34,702 nt of DNA, taken from contig NZ_MJIL01000038.1 of the NCBI RefSeq assembly GCF_001939735.1, forward strand, positions 1 through 34,702. The letters run 5' to 3'. The notes under the pieces are model-generated. The model was not told where the DNA came from. It saw nothing but the letters and a program-made list of their open reading frames with translations, and searched no databases. The translations under genes and the position numbers were made by a program. The DNA comes from Photobacterium proteolyticum (GTDB taxonomy: Bacteria > Pseudomonadota > Gammaproteobacteria > Enterobacterales > Vibrionaceae). The first letter of the stretch is position 1. Every line of letters begins with the position of its first letter. Of the stretch, positions 8,890 through 17,922 are shown one piece after another.

Positions 8890-9238
8890 GGTGCTAATAA
8901 CTCGAGGCTAAGTATTTCGTATTCTATGAAATCATAGGAAATGTCATATTTAAGTAAAATAACTGATGAAAGTATAGAGAGATAGTGTTTTTTTTTCGAA
9001 TTTGAGCTGTGGAGCCAATAACTAAATAATTCCAGAGGAAGTTAAACTGAACCTAACTTGTATAAGAGAGTAAATATTAATCGAATTAGTTATTTTCTGA
9101 AGATATCCAGTATTTATTTGTATGCAAATGTCGCAATTTATTGGGTAGGAGTCTAGTTAGTAACCGAGATAATTCCTTAATGACAATTGCTCATTTTGTT
9201 ATTTAGGTTTTATTAATGAGAGTTACGTCACGTTATTA
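8890..9238. other. AT-rich divergent intergenic region
   Basis: This gene-free stretch lies between the divergent SPOR/DUF1566 gene and the promoter of the receptor/protease operon. It is AT-rich with no ORF I trust and no tRNA. The only strong signal is the promoter and Fur-type palindrome at its right edge, annotated separately. Confidence 0.5.
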
Positions 9239-9267
9239 TTGCAAATGATAATTGATCTCATTATCAT
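9239..9267 (+). promoter_or_regulatory. Sigma70-type promoter of the receptor/protease operon
   Basis: TTGCAA (9239-9244) and TATCAT (9262-9267, five of six matches to TATAAT) are exactly 17 bp apart. Transcription would start near 9274, giving a leader of about 45 nt to the ATG at 9320. The spacer and -10 are covered by the Fur-type palindrome. Confidence 0.6.
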
Positions 9268-9270
9268 TTG
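9242..9270. promoter_or_regulatory. Fur box
   Basis: A perfect inverted repeat with 11-bp arms (CAAATGATAAT 9242-9252 and ATTATCATTTG 9260-9270) and a 7-bp spacer. The central 19 bp (9247-9265) match the Fur consensus at 14 positions; both outer hexamers, GATAAT and ATTATC, are perfect in the 6-6-1-6 arrangement. It overlaps the promoter spacer and -10, so Fur-iron should block transcription when iron is plentiful (inference from the position). Confidence 0.8.
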
Positions 9271-9319
9271 AGTGCAATATACCCGCCTTATCGAGATTGT
9301 GTATGTTGCGGTATTTAGT

Positions 9320-11323
9320 ATGAGTTTCAAGAATGTGGCTTTATTGGTTGGCACGATTGTAGTCGGGGTGGCTCAGGCATCGGATGACTATAATTGGCTT
9401 CGAGACGATAGCCGCAGCAGCGAGAAAGTTAAGCTATATCTTCAACAAAAGAACCAAGTCGCCGGTGCGTATCTATCGCAACTCAAGCCGCTTCAGCAAG
9501 AACTACTTTCAACATGGCAAACACAGTCTCCGACTAAGGCTGAAACGCCATGGCACATTCAAGGCAATGAAGAGTTTAAGCTTGCGCATGTGGAAGGTGA
9601 GCGTGTGTTGCTTCGCCGAGATAAAGCTACAAAACAATCTTTAATCCTTCTTAATATTGAGCAAAGAGCAGCTTCATACGATTTTTATCAATTAGGGGCC
9701 TGGGCGCTCAGCCATGACGGTCAGTATTTAGCTGTTGCTGAAGATCTGACTGGTTCCGAGTTCTATCAGATTTCGATTATTGAATTGGCAACTGGCAAGG
9801 AAACCGTACTGGCTCAATATTCGGAGCCAACCGCTTTCTGGAGTGCAGATGATAAGTCGGTTTTTACCATCGACAAAGCACGTCAGGATTCTCGCCCTTA
9901 TCAGTTTGTTAAGCGTTCTGCGACTAACCCCAGCAAAGCTGAAGTTATGTATCGTGAAAGCCAGCAAGGTTGGTTTGTCTCGGCGTATTTGTCCAGTGAC
10001 CGAGGTTATGTACTGGTTCAGTCAAACAATGAATCAGCCAGCGAGCAGCGAATTTTAGACCTGAGCACCGGGGAAATATCTTCAGCGCTCAAAGCGCGTA
10101 AGCCGAACACTGAATATTACGCGGATATTGCCCGTGGAAAAGTGTTTATCAACAGTAATATCGATGGTCAGTTCGCTTTATATCTAACTACTATGTGGTC
10201 TGCCAGTGAATGGCAAAAACGCTATGAACCTTCAGATAATGCTGAGCTGCAGAATTTCTACCTGTTCGAATCCGGAATGGCGATGATTGAGCAATACCGG
10301 GGACGAAATGCGTTGGTGATTTTGCCATACGGTGACGGCGAGCCGAAGCGAATTCCATTATCAGAGCAAGGTATTGTAGGTTGGGTTAGCCGGGTTGGCA
10401 GCTATGAAAGCAATGTGCTCCGTATCCGAAGTATGTCGCTGATCCAGCCTCCTAAATGGGAAGAATACAGCCTGGCGACAGATGAGCGTACTTTGCTTAG
10501 TCAAGATTTCTATCCTAACTACCAAATTGGGCGCTATCAAACACAGCAAATTTTGGTTGAGTCTGAAGGCGTGCAAGTGCCGGTGACATTGGCATACAAC
10601 AAGTCATTGTTGAAAGATGACTCCCCGGTTGTGTTGTATGGCTACGGGGCCTACGGCTTTACCATGAAGCCCTACTTTATGCCACAGATTAACAGCTTGA
10701 TGGACCGTGGGTTTATCTACGCTATCGCGCATGTTCGCGGTGGTGGTTTCTACGGTGAAAGCTGGCATAACGCCGGACGTGGTGAACGCAAGCAACAAGG
10801 AATTAATGACTTTCTAGCGGCCACAAGGGAAATGCGGCAATTCAAAGGCGGACGTCGTGCTGTTGTGGCAATGGGCTCAAGTGCTGGTGGTACGTTAGTA
10901 GCTGCGGCAATCAATCAGCAGCCAGATTGGTACGAGGCTGCCAGCTTGAACGTCCCTTTTGTTGATGTGGTTGCCAGCATGTCTGACGACTCGCTACCTC
11001 TGACTGCACAACAGTACCAGGAATGGGGAAACCCTCATGACGCATCAACGCTTAAATCAATGCAAGCCTATGATCCTGTCCTGAATATCTCTAAGCAGCC
11101 TTATCCGGCAATGATGGTCAGGGTGGGGTGGAATGACCGGCGCGTTCCTTATTGGGAAGGTGCGAAATATCTCTCGAAGATCGAGCAACAGAGCACGTCC
11201 CAGGTGCCTTATTTGCTGATGACAGATTTCCAGAGTGGCCATGCAACAGACAGACGGAAGTCTTTGGAAAACCAGGCGATGGATTACGCATTTCTCATAT
11301 CCCAAATAAAAAAATCTGATTAA
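9320..11323 (+). CDS. Secreted prolyl oligopeptidase family serine peptidase (S9A)
   Basis: A 667-residue peptidase with a signal peptide (about residues 1-20, MSFKNVALLVGTIVVGVAQA), so periplasmic or exported, unlike classical cytosolic members. An N-terminal beta-propeller part is followed by the alpha/beta-hydrolase domain. The triad is visible: Ser521 in GSSAGG, Asp606 in VGWNDRRVPYWEGAKY, His641 in FQSGHATDRR. LYGYGAYGFTMKPYF and AHVRGGGFYGESWHNAGRG are classic S9A segments. I start at the ATG at 9320; an in-frame GTG at 9272 falls at the predicted transcription start and would spoil the signal peptide. It is first gene of the Fur-type operon, 12 bp before the receptor gene, and should cleave short peptides after proline or basic residues; the natural substrate is unknown. 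Confidence 0.88.
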   Translation: MSFKNVALLVGTIVVGVAQASDDYNWLRDDSRSSEKVKLYLQQKNQVAGAYLSQLKPLQQELLSTWQTQSPTKAETPWHIQGNEEFKLAHVEGERVLLRRDKATKQSLILLNIEQRAASYDFYQLGAWALSHDGQYLAVAEDLTGSEFYQISIIELATGKETVLAQYSEPTAFWSADDKSVFTIDKARQDSRPYQFVKRSATNPSKAEVMYRESQQGWFVSAYLSSDRGYVLVQSNNESASEQRILDLSTGEISSALKARKPNTEYYADIARGKVFINSNIDGQFALYLTTMWSASEWQKRYEPSDNAELQNFYLFESGMAMIEQYRGRNALVILPYGDGEPKRIPLSEQGIVGWVSRVGSYESNVLRIRSMSLIQPPKWEEYSLATDERTLLSQDFYPNYQIGRYQTQQILVESEGVQVPVTLAYNKSLLKDDSPVVLYGYGAYGFTMKPYFMPQINSLMDRGFIYAIAHVRGGGFYGESWHNAGRGERKQQGINDFLAATREMRQFKGGRRAVVAMGSSAGGTLVAAAINQQPDWYEAASLNVPFVDVVASMSDDSLPLTAQQYQEWGNPHDASTLKSMQAYDPVLNISKQPYPAMMVRVGWNDRRVPYWEGAKYLSKIEQQSTSQVPYLLMTDFQSGHATDRRKSLENQAMDYAFLISQIKKSD

Positions 11324-11335
11324 TCGGAGTCGTTA

Positions 11336-13474
11336 ATGAAATTTTCCCGAGTAAATGTCGCGGTGCTGACAGCACTGGCGGCAGGCTTGGTGCACGCTGA
11401 AGATAGCGTCAGCATGTTCGAAGAAGTCGTAGTCACTGCCAATAAGTATGAAGAGAGCTTATCTGAAACAGCAGGTTCGGTAGTGGTAGTCACAGGTGAA
11501 CAGCTTGAACGTGAAGGTGCAACAGAGCTGTATGATGCACTTAATCGAGAGCCTGGGGTCAGTGTTACCGGCGGCGCAGGCCGGTCACAAAATATCACTA
11601 TTCGAGGGATTACCGGCAATCGAATTTCTATCGTGAAAGACGGTATAGCCATGTCTGACGGTTATGGAGCTCTTGATATTAATGACAAAGTAGGGCGCAA
11701 CTCGTTTGATCTGTCGACGCTGAAGCAAATTCAGGTGGTCAAAGGGGCAAGCTCGACGGTTTATGGCTCTGGCGCTATCGGTGGTGTTGTGATTTTAGAA
11801 TCTAAAACACCAGGTGATTTTCTCAAGGGTGAAGATTTTTATGCTGATGTGAGTACGACCTACACAGGTATCAGCAATAAGTACAAAGTTGCTTCTAACT
11901 TAGCTTTTCGTGGTGGCGATACCCGCAGTTTACTCTCACTAAGTTACTGGACAGGGGAAGAAACACGTAACCATAAGCAAGATCTCTATAACCGGGATGT
12001 GAAGGGGATCAATGGCGCTTATACATTGCACCACGACCTGAATGATCAATGGTTGCTGAAAGCCAAGGCCGAAGTTTATCGAGATGAAATGCTGCGTGAG
12101 GAAGGCACTGCATCCATTCAGAAAGATGGTGCCTGGGAAATTAAAGATTTTAACGAAGATACAACGCAAAGCACTTATACGGTGATGGCTGGCGCTGAAT
12201 ATTATGCTGAAAGCGGTGCGTTCGACAATATGGACACTAAAGCGTATTGGCGTTATACCGATCACGAAGAATACATCAACAGGCTGATGAATAGAGAGAA
12301 CAACGGAGTTACGGAGTTGCGTCGCGAGATTTCAGATCGCAGCTTTACCGATGAATTGGTTGGTCTCTCAGCAGATTTCGATAAGGAACTATTCAGTAAT
12401 GGATTGATGCATACCTTGGTATACGGGGCAGTGCTCGAAACGAGCTATCACGACCGCCCAGTATCTAAGACTGTGAATGATTGGAACGGCAAGGTTACTT
12501 CGGAATCTAACCCTTTCGCGCCCGCTCGCAGCTACTCCCTCGGCGCATTTATTCAAGATTCGATCGTCATTAATAAATGGACGGCGATGCTTGGCTTGCG
12601 TTTCGATTTGCATGAATTGAAACCAGAAAAACAAGATGCTATCGGTGTCGATTTCGACTTGAAAGACAACTCAAGTAATGAATTGTCACCAAGCGCTTCG
12701 CTGGCCTATCAGTTTACTCCGGACCTGAATGCATACGTGACTTACAAACACGGTTACCGTGCGCCTGAGTATGACAAAACGTACGGTTATGTGAATCATG
12801 ATTTTGTTCCCCTCACTCCTTTTGAAATTTTGCCTAATTTTGATCTGGAAGCGGAAACCAGCGACAGTTTTGAGGTGGGTTCGAAGTATGACGACGGTAC
12901 TTGGCAAATCTATGCAGCGGTGTTTTACAACAAGTTTCAAAACTTTATTGGTATCTCGGAGCTTGGGTTCAATTCAGAGTCAGGATTGTGGGAGAAACGT
13001 TATGAGAACCTTTCTGGTGTAGAAACCTATGGTGCAGAAGTCTTGCTGGCTTACGCCTTTGATCAACATTGGTCTGCGAGCACTAAGGCCGGTTGGGTCA
13101 ATGGCAAGGATGACAACGACGAGTACATACGTTCCATTACGCCGCTGGAAGGCAATGTTGAACTGAATTATGACCAGGAGGCAATGAATGCTTATGCTCG
13201 CCTTAACTGGGCTGATGCGATGGATCGTACGCCAGGCTGCAGCACCGATATCGGTCTGAAGACTGACTGCGCGCAAACGTCTGGTTGGGCAAGTGTCGAT
13301 GTCGGTGTCGGTTACTCATTTACACGTGATTTAGAGCTTAACGTGAATGTGATCAATCTGTTTGATCGCGAATATACACGCTATCAGGACGTTGCCGGTG
13401 TGTCGCAAGACCAAACGCGCTTTTCTAGCGAGCCTGGCCGCTATTTCACAGTCAATGCTCGTTACGCCTTTTAA
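11336..13474 (+). CDS. TonB-dependent outer-membrane receptor, heme/hemoglobin type
   Basis: A 712-residue outer-membrane receptor. Signal peptide at about residues 1-21, TonB box MFEEVVVTA next, plug domain (about 35-150: SVVVVTGEQLEREGA, NITIRGITGNRISIVKDG, VKGASSTVYGSGAIGGVV) and a 22-strand barrel ending YFTVNARYAF with the terminal aromatic. The segment YKHGYRAPEYDKTYGYVNHD followed by LPNFDLEAETSDSFEVG matches the FRAP...NPNL region of heme/hemoglobin receptors, including a histidine between the two boxes. A GGAG ribosome site precedes the ATG. Fur-type control and co-transcription with peptidases suggest an iron source bound to protein or peptide. The ligand cannot be fixed from sequence. 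Confidence 0.9.
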   Translation: MKFSRVNVAVLTALAAGLVHAEDSVSMFEEVVVTANKYEESLSETAGSVVVVTGEQLEREGATELYDALNREPGVSVTGGAGRSQNITIRGITGNRISIVKDGIAMSDGYGALDINDKVGRNSFDLSTLKQIQVVKGASSTVYGSGAIGGVVILESKTPGDFLKGEDFYADVSTTYTGISNKYKVASNLAFRGGDTRSLLSLSYWTGEETRNHKQDLYNRDVKGINGAYTLHHDLNDQWLLKAKAEVYRDEMLREEGTASIQKDGAWEIKDFNEDTTQSTYTVMAGAEYYAESGAFDNMDTKAYWRYTDHEEYINRLMNRENNGVTELRREISDRSFTDELVGLSADFDKELFSNGLMHTLVYGAVLETSYHDRPVSKTVNDWNGKVTSESNPFAPARSYSLGAFIQDSIVINKWTAMLGLRFDLHELKPEKQDAIGVDFDLKDNSSNELSPSASLAYQFTPDLNAYVTYKHGYRAPEYDKTYGYVNHDFVPLTPFEILPNFDLEAETSDSFEVGSKYDDGTWQIYAAVFYNKFQNFIGISELGFNSESGLWEKRYENLSGVETYGAEVLLAYAFDQHWSASTKAGWVNGKDDNDEYIRSITPLEGNVELNYDQEAMNAYARLNWADAMDRTPGCSTDIGLKTDCAQTSGWASVDVGVGYSFTRDLELNVNVINLFDREYTRYQDVAGVSQDQTRFSSEPGRYFTVNARYAF

Positions 13475-13483
13475 GGACTGGAT

Positions 13484-15784
13484 ATGAAATGTCAACTTAC
13501 TCTGCTCGCATTGGTAATGGCCAGTGCATCAGCTCAAGGCGGGGAGTGGGATTATCCGTCAGGAAATGAAGTGGTGGCCGATCAGGCCGCCGCTAAATCT
13601 TATGTCGAAACCCATTATCCGGAAATTGGCAGTGTAGCCATTCGTTATCAGAGCCAAAGTAAACTGGGGTATCAGTACAATTTCAATATTTCCTTAGATG
13701 GTGAATACAAATCGCAGCGAACAATTGTGGTGCACACCGACGGCTCCGGTATTGTTCAGCGGGTATTTAAGAGCCTGGAAGATACTATTGTACGAAATGG
13801 TTCTGCCACTACAGCGGCAGAGCTTGAGTTTCCACGCAGGCTTAAAGCGACAGCACCGCCTGAGCTTTCAACGGGTACCCTAGTTAATGCCCTGGTCAAT
13901 GTTGTTGATCCAGATTTGAGGACGATGGATAAACAGCCGGCCCCAGAGCTGCCCTGGACGGATATCACTGATTATCCCGCTCCAGCACATTTTGTATTGC
14001 ATGATGTCGAGCTGCTGAACTCGGGCGGCAAATATTATCTGTCAAATTCCCGGGTAAAGCAGGTAGACGCTGAATACCTTGAAGCGCTAAACACGGATTC
14101 AGGTGACTGGGAGAAAAGTGATAGTGCATCGTTTCTTCCATTGGAAGGGATTGCTGAATTTGATCAGCTAAATGATCTTAAGAATTTGTCCTTTGCAAGC
14201 CATGATTTCACTCAGGTAATGGCGTTCTATCAAATTGATCAGTCATTGCGCTATCTTGAGTCTTTGGGGTATTCGTTGTTTACAGAGCCGGTCCAATATG
14301 ATGCTCGTGGGCTGTCGAATGATAACTCGAGCTATTTCTTTGGCCCTAAGGCTGTAATGTTTGGTATTGGTGGCTCGCCTGACACACTTGATGCAGATGT
14401 TGTCGTGCATGAGCTGGGGCATGGTATTCACTATCAAATTGTCCCTGACTGGGGCTATGGCCACACCGGGGCGATGGCTGAAGGTTTTGCTGATTACTGG
14501 GCGGGGTCAAACAGCTACCGCAAGCTATACGATCAGGGCAGTGACTTTGAAATTGATACTGTTTTTAACTGGGAAGGGTATTTCGGTACCAAAATTGCCA
14601 CCCGCAGTCTTTGGAACCAACGAGCTCGTTACTTTGAAAGCAGTGAATACCTTGCTCATTACAGCGTTGGCGGTGAACTGGGCGATGAATTGTGGTCAAC
14701 GCCTTTGTTCCAAACCTTGAAGCAGGGGGTAGAGCGTTATGGTAAAGAGGCATTTACGGAAGTTGATACCATAGTACTCGAGTCTATGTTCGGGCTTGGA
14801 CGCAGTATGAAGATGCATGATCTGGTAGAGAGCATGCTTTACGTCGCGAATAAGTTGTATCCGGGACGGGATTATGCCGAGTTGTTGAAGGCTAATTTTG
14901 AAGTGCACGGATTGCTGAAAGCACCATTCAGGCTCGAAGTAGATTCGTTTTATGCTGATCATACTCGCCCCTTGAACATCAGGTTGATTGCTAACGGTCG
15001 TCAGGCTTCTGTTGATGGTTCAATAAAGACGTCTATTGGTAGCAGTGACACGATTAAATCAGGCAAGTTTTCTGAATTAGATAAGAGTATTGCTCTGCCT
15101 AGTTCTGCTGTTTGTGGCGAGTCATTTAATCTTGCTACGGATTTGACGTATCAGTACGAAAGCCAACTTCAACCTCTGAACTGGAAGCATGATACCTCGC
15201 TTGTATATGGAATGCCGGTATTAGATCAGAATGCAAAGGTTGTTAATTCGGTCCTGCCAGATGCTGCGTTTAATGAACATAATTCTCTAAACTACGGCTT
15301 TAAGAGCTTTAACTTTATCATCAACGGCGATTCAAATACCGCTGATGAAAACTTGGCTGTGTATCTGAAGCTCTCTCATGGCAATTTCGCTGATCTGCGT
15401 GTCACTTTGGTTTCTCCTAAAGGTACACGTCAAGAACTGCTTACTAATCAAATTTATTCTCAACAGTCACTAACTCGTTATTGGGTTGCGAAGAATGACA
15501 AAGAGCTTTCTGCATTTGTCGGCGAACCAATGGCAGGGACATGGCGATTGGAAGTAACTGACTATTCAGCAAATCACTCAGGAAAATTGGTTGAGTGGGC
15601 TGTTGGCCGCGTTTCAACATACGCCTGTGCCGACACTACAGATAATAGAAATAATAATAATGACTCTGTTTCCGGCAGTAGTGGTGGTGCATCGACACCG
15701 CTTAGTCTGCTGTTCGGTCTCATCATTTTGTTCTGGCGTCGTGAGCGACACTTTAACTCTAAATCAGAAGAAGTAAATCAATGA
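13484..15784 (+). CDS. Exported zinc metalloprotease (M4/M36-like) with P domain and GlyGly-CTERM-like tail
   Basis: A 766-residue protein. Signal peptide (about 1-19), a PepSY/FTP-like propeptide region (about 30-110, with VVHTDGSGIVQRVFKSLED), then a gluzincin catalytic domain: H309-E-L-G-H313 followed by Glu333 in MAEGFADYW, the same 20-residue spacing from second His to Glu as thermolysin. A proprotein-convertase P domain lies near residues 605-710 (VTLVSPKGTRQELLTN, PMAGTWRLEVTDYSANHSGK). The end has SGSSGGASTPLSLLFGLIIL then an RRER cluster, the layout of a GlyGly-CTERM signal processed by rhombosortase, which usually marks surface-anchored or type II-secreted proteins. An AGGA site precedes the ATG; the end overlaps the next gene by ATGA. 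Probable role: digesting an external or surface-bound protein for the receptor (inference). Confidence 0.82.
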   Translation: MKCQLTLLALVMASASAQGGEWDYPSGNEVVADQAAAKSYVETHYPEIGSVAIRYQSQSKLGYQYNFNISLDGEYKSQRTIVVHTDGSGIVQRVFKSLEDTIVRNGSATTAAELEFPRRLKATAPPELSTGTLVNALVNVVDPDLRTMDKQPAPELPWTDITDYPAPAHFVLHDVELLNSGGKYYLSNSRVKQVDAEYLEALNTDSGDWEKSDSASFLPLEGIAEFDQLNDLKNLSFASHDFTQVMAFYQIDQSLRYLESLGYSLFTEPVQYDARGLSNDNSSYFFGPKAVMFGIGGSPDTLDADVVVHELGHGIHYQIVPDWGYGHTGAMAEGFADYWAGSNSYRKLYDQGSDFEIDTVFNWEGYFGTKIATRSLWNQRARYFESSEYLAHYSVGGELGDELWSTPLFQTLKQGVERYGKEAFTEVDTIVLESMFGLGRSMKMHDLVESMLYVANKLYPGRDYAELLKANFEVHGLLKAPFRLEVDSFYADHTRPLNIRLIANGRQASVDGSIKTSIGSSDTIKSGKFSELDKSIALPSSAVCGESFNLATDLTYQYESQLQPLNWKHDTSLVYGMPVLDQNAKVVNSVLPDAAFNEHNSLNYGFKSFNFIINGDSNTADENLAVYLKLSHGNFADLRVTLVSPKGTRQELLTNQIYSQQSLTRYWVAKNDKELSAFVGEPMAGTWRLEVTDYSANHSGKLVEWAVGRVSTYACADTTDNRNNNNDSVSGSSGGASTPLSLLFGLIILFWRRERHFNSKSEEVNQ

Positions 15785-17235
15785 AACATCAACTAACAAT
15801 GCTTGCTGCAGCCTTGCTGGTCGCAGGCTGTAACAATTCTGGCGGTGGTTCAGACAGTAGCACACCAACCTATACTGTTTCAGGCAAGGTTACCGCTCAG
15901 GCAGCCAAAGGTAATGAAACTGTCTGTGCTGACTTAAATGGTGATTTTATCTGCGGTTCAGGTGAGCCAAGCACTGCCGCTAGCAATGGCCAGTTTACGA
16001 TAACCAGTACCGATAAAAATATTTTAAGCGCACCTCTTGTGGTGAATCTGGACACTGGGGTAACCAGTAAATCTAGTTATGGCTCAGCCAATGCTAAAAG
16101 TACATCAACCAATGCATTCCTAGTTGCTCCAGGGCAGCAAAAAACAACGGGTAACGAAATTAATGCCATTACTACGCTTGTAGCAAGCCAGGTAGCTGGT
16201 GGCCTTAGCTTAGATAATGCAATTAAAGCCGTTAAGGCACAGTTGCTTGTCCTTGGATTGCCAGCGACTGATAACCTTCTTAGCGAAGGCAGTAATAATG
16301 AGTACATGACACTTGAAAGCAACATTCTTTCTATTATCTCTGCCGTAGACAAAACTACGCCGGGTTACTCATTGACCATTTTTAGTCAGAATCTGGAAGA
16401 CTATAAAGATATCCTGCTGAGCGATGCGCCTTCGGAAGAAGCTCTACAAAATGTTGTCAATGACTTGGACAATTCAGCTGAAGCTGTTGTACCTAATGAT
16501 ACCGGAGTTACCATCTATTTCACTGATGGTGGTGATAATGCGGTTGCACCATCCGATTATCCTGGCCAGGACGCAGATTATGGTTTTGATGCGACAGATA
16601 ACGGTTTCAAATTTGTCAAACTCGATGCCAATGGGCAGGCCTTGGCTGAGGATGCTACTGAGTGGTCATGTGTCAAAGATGAGCGCACCGGACTTATCTG
16701 GGAATCCAAAAAGAACGATGCAAGCTCGCCACAGCATTTTGACCGTCTGTTTGCCTATCAGCTGACAGGGAAATTCGAACCTTATATCGAAGATATTAAT
16801 CTGGCAGGTTGTCAGGATGCCGGAGATAACATTTGTACAACTGAACAATATGTAGATTACCTGAACAATAACGAGGTTTGCGGCATTACAGATTGGCGTT
16901 TACCTACGTTATACGAGTTCTATGATTTGATCGACTTTGGCGAGACTGAAACAGATGCCGATGATCTGGTTTACGGATTAACCTACGCATACTTCCCTCT
17001 TCAGAGTAAAGCGAGTTATCTGGAAACAGGTACGGTTTGGACATCGACACCGAGTTTTACCGAATATTCTGATCAAGCACTTAAAGGTCAGGAGATTCGA
17101 GCCTTTGTTGAAACTCGTGGTACTTATCGAGGCAAATTTTCTTTTGTAGAAATTAACAGTGACAAAGTCGATAGTGATAACTCTGACTCATATCAAATGC
17201 CGATTCGCCTAGTGGCCAAAGGGAGCAAAAAATAA
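15781..17235 (+). CDS. Lipoprotein with N-terminal beta-sandwich and C-terminal DUF1566 domain
   Basis: A 484-residue lipoprotein (lipobox LLVAG then Cys17; Asn at +2 and a Gly/Ser-rich linker fit outer-membrane sorting). Residues about 30-90 resemble a carboxypeptidase-regulatory/SdrD-B-like module (TVSGKVTAQAAKGNETVCAD, DLNGDFICGSGEPS). The C-terminal part is DUF1566-like: DERTGLIWESKKNDAS (about 300-315), CGITDWRLPTLYEFYDLIDF (about 364-383), TVWTSTPSF and a final IRLVAKG. Its ATG overlaps the stop of the protease gene (ATGA) and its own stop overlaps the next start (TAATG), so the three are translationally coupled. Function unknown; a surface accessory to the receptor or protease is plausible (inference). 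Confidence 0.7.
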   Translation: MKHQLTMLAAALLVAGCNNSGGGSDSSTPTYTVSGKVTAQAAKGNETVCADLNGDFICGSGEPSTAASNGQFTITSTDKNILSAPLVVNLDTGVTSKSSYGSANAKSTSTNAFLVAPGQQKTTGNEINAITTLVASQVAGGLSLDNAIKAVKAQLLVLGLPATDNLLSEGSNNEYMTLESNILSIISAVDKTTPGYSLTIFSQNLEDYKDILLSDAPSEEALQNVVNDLDNSAEAVVPNDTGVTIYFTDGGDNAVAPSDYPGQDADYGFDATDNGFKFVKLDANGQALAEDATEWSCVKDERTGLIWESKKNDASSPQHFDRLFAYQLTGKFEPYIEDINLAGCQDAGDNICTTEQYVDYLNNNEVCGITDWRLPTLYEFYDLIDFGETETDADDLVYGLTYAYFPLQSKASYLETGTVWTSTPSFTEYSDQALKGQEIRAFVETRGTYRGKFSFVEINSDKVDSDNSDSYQMPIRLVAKGSKK

Positions 17236-17819
17236 TGAAAAAACAAATACTAGGGCTAATGCTGGCGCTGCTTCCCGTAACTGGCATGGCGGCGCAGGAG
17301 GCAAAGGTGGTGCAGGAATGTTCGATTTCTACGGGCAAGTCTGTTCCAAACGTACGCTACCAATTTAATGACAATGGAACAGTAAAGGATCGTATATCGA
17401 GCTTAACCTGGATGCGTTGTCCATTGGGTAAAACTTGGAATAAAGCCACCCAGGCATGTGACGGTGATGTCAGTACAGTTTTTTGGCAAGCAGCTCTTAA
17501 TGATGTTCAGGCAATCAACAGCAGTGAAAGCCACGAACTATATCATTTTGGTGGTAAATCTAAGTGGCGTTTGCCTAACATAAAAGAGCTGGCTTCATTA
17601 ACCGAGCATGGTTGCCGAGCTCCTTCATTAAATGGAAAGGCGTTTAATGGGGCTTTCCCATACCAGACTAGTGACGGTAGCCTGAAAGCGTATATTTGGA
17701 GTAATACACCGAATCATGATGGCTCAAAAGTACTTACATATGACACGGTTAATGGAGAAATTTACGAACGCGGCGTATCTGAAATAGCTATTAGCGTTCT
17801 GCTTGTTAGTGATGAATAG
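17235..17819 (+). CDS. Secreted single-domain DUF1566 protein
   Basis: A 194-residue protein with a signal peptide (about residues 1-20, MKKQILGLMLALLPVTGMAA). The mature part is one complete DUF1566 (Lcl C-terminal-like) domain: VKDRISSLTWMRCPLGKTWN, then KWRLPNIKELASLTEHGCR, then AYIWSNTPNHDGSK, and a final strand near AISVLLVSD. Conserved cysteines flank the domain. In Legionella Lcl such a domain mediates glycan binding and adhesion; here the ligand is unknown. It is last gene of the Fur-type operon, coupled to the preceding lipoprotein gene, and followed by a strong terminator. Confidence 0.75.
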   Translation: MKKQILGLMLALLPVTGMAAQEAKVVQECSISTGKSVPNVRYQFNDNGTVKDRISSLTWMRCPLGKTWNKATQACDGDVSTVFWQAALNDVQAINSSESHELYHFGGKSKWRLPNIKELASLTEHGCRAPSLNGKAFNGAFPYQTSDGSLKAYIWSNTPNHDGSKVLTYDTVNGEIYERGVSEIAISVLLVSDE

Positions 17820-17892
17820 GTTTATTCTTGTGAGATGATAAGAGTTCAGAAAGTTACTATAGTTAATGTGATACCACATTATTAGCGTTATG

Positions 17893-17922
17893 AAACCCCT
17901 AACAAGTTTGTTAGGGGTTTTT
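17893..17922 (+). terminator. Terminator of the receptor/protease operon
   Basis: A perfect 11-bp stem (AAACCCCTAAC 17893-17903 with GTTAGGGGTTT 17910-17920) has a 6-nt loop and ends in a T run. It lies about 73 bp after the last stop codon. Confidence 0.9.

Noticed and set aside
9272..9319. GTG start giving a longer prolyl oligopeptidase
   Set aside because: It coincides with the predicted transcription start and disrupts the signal peptide that begins at 9320.
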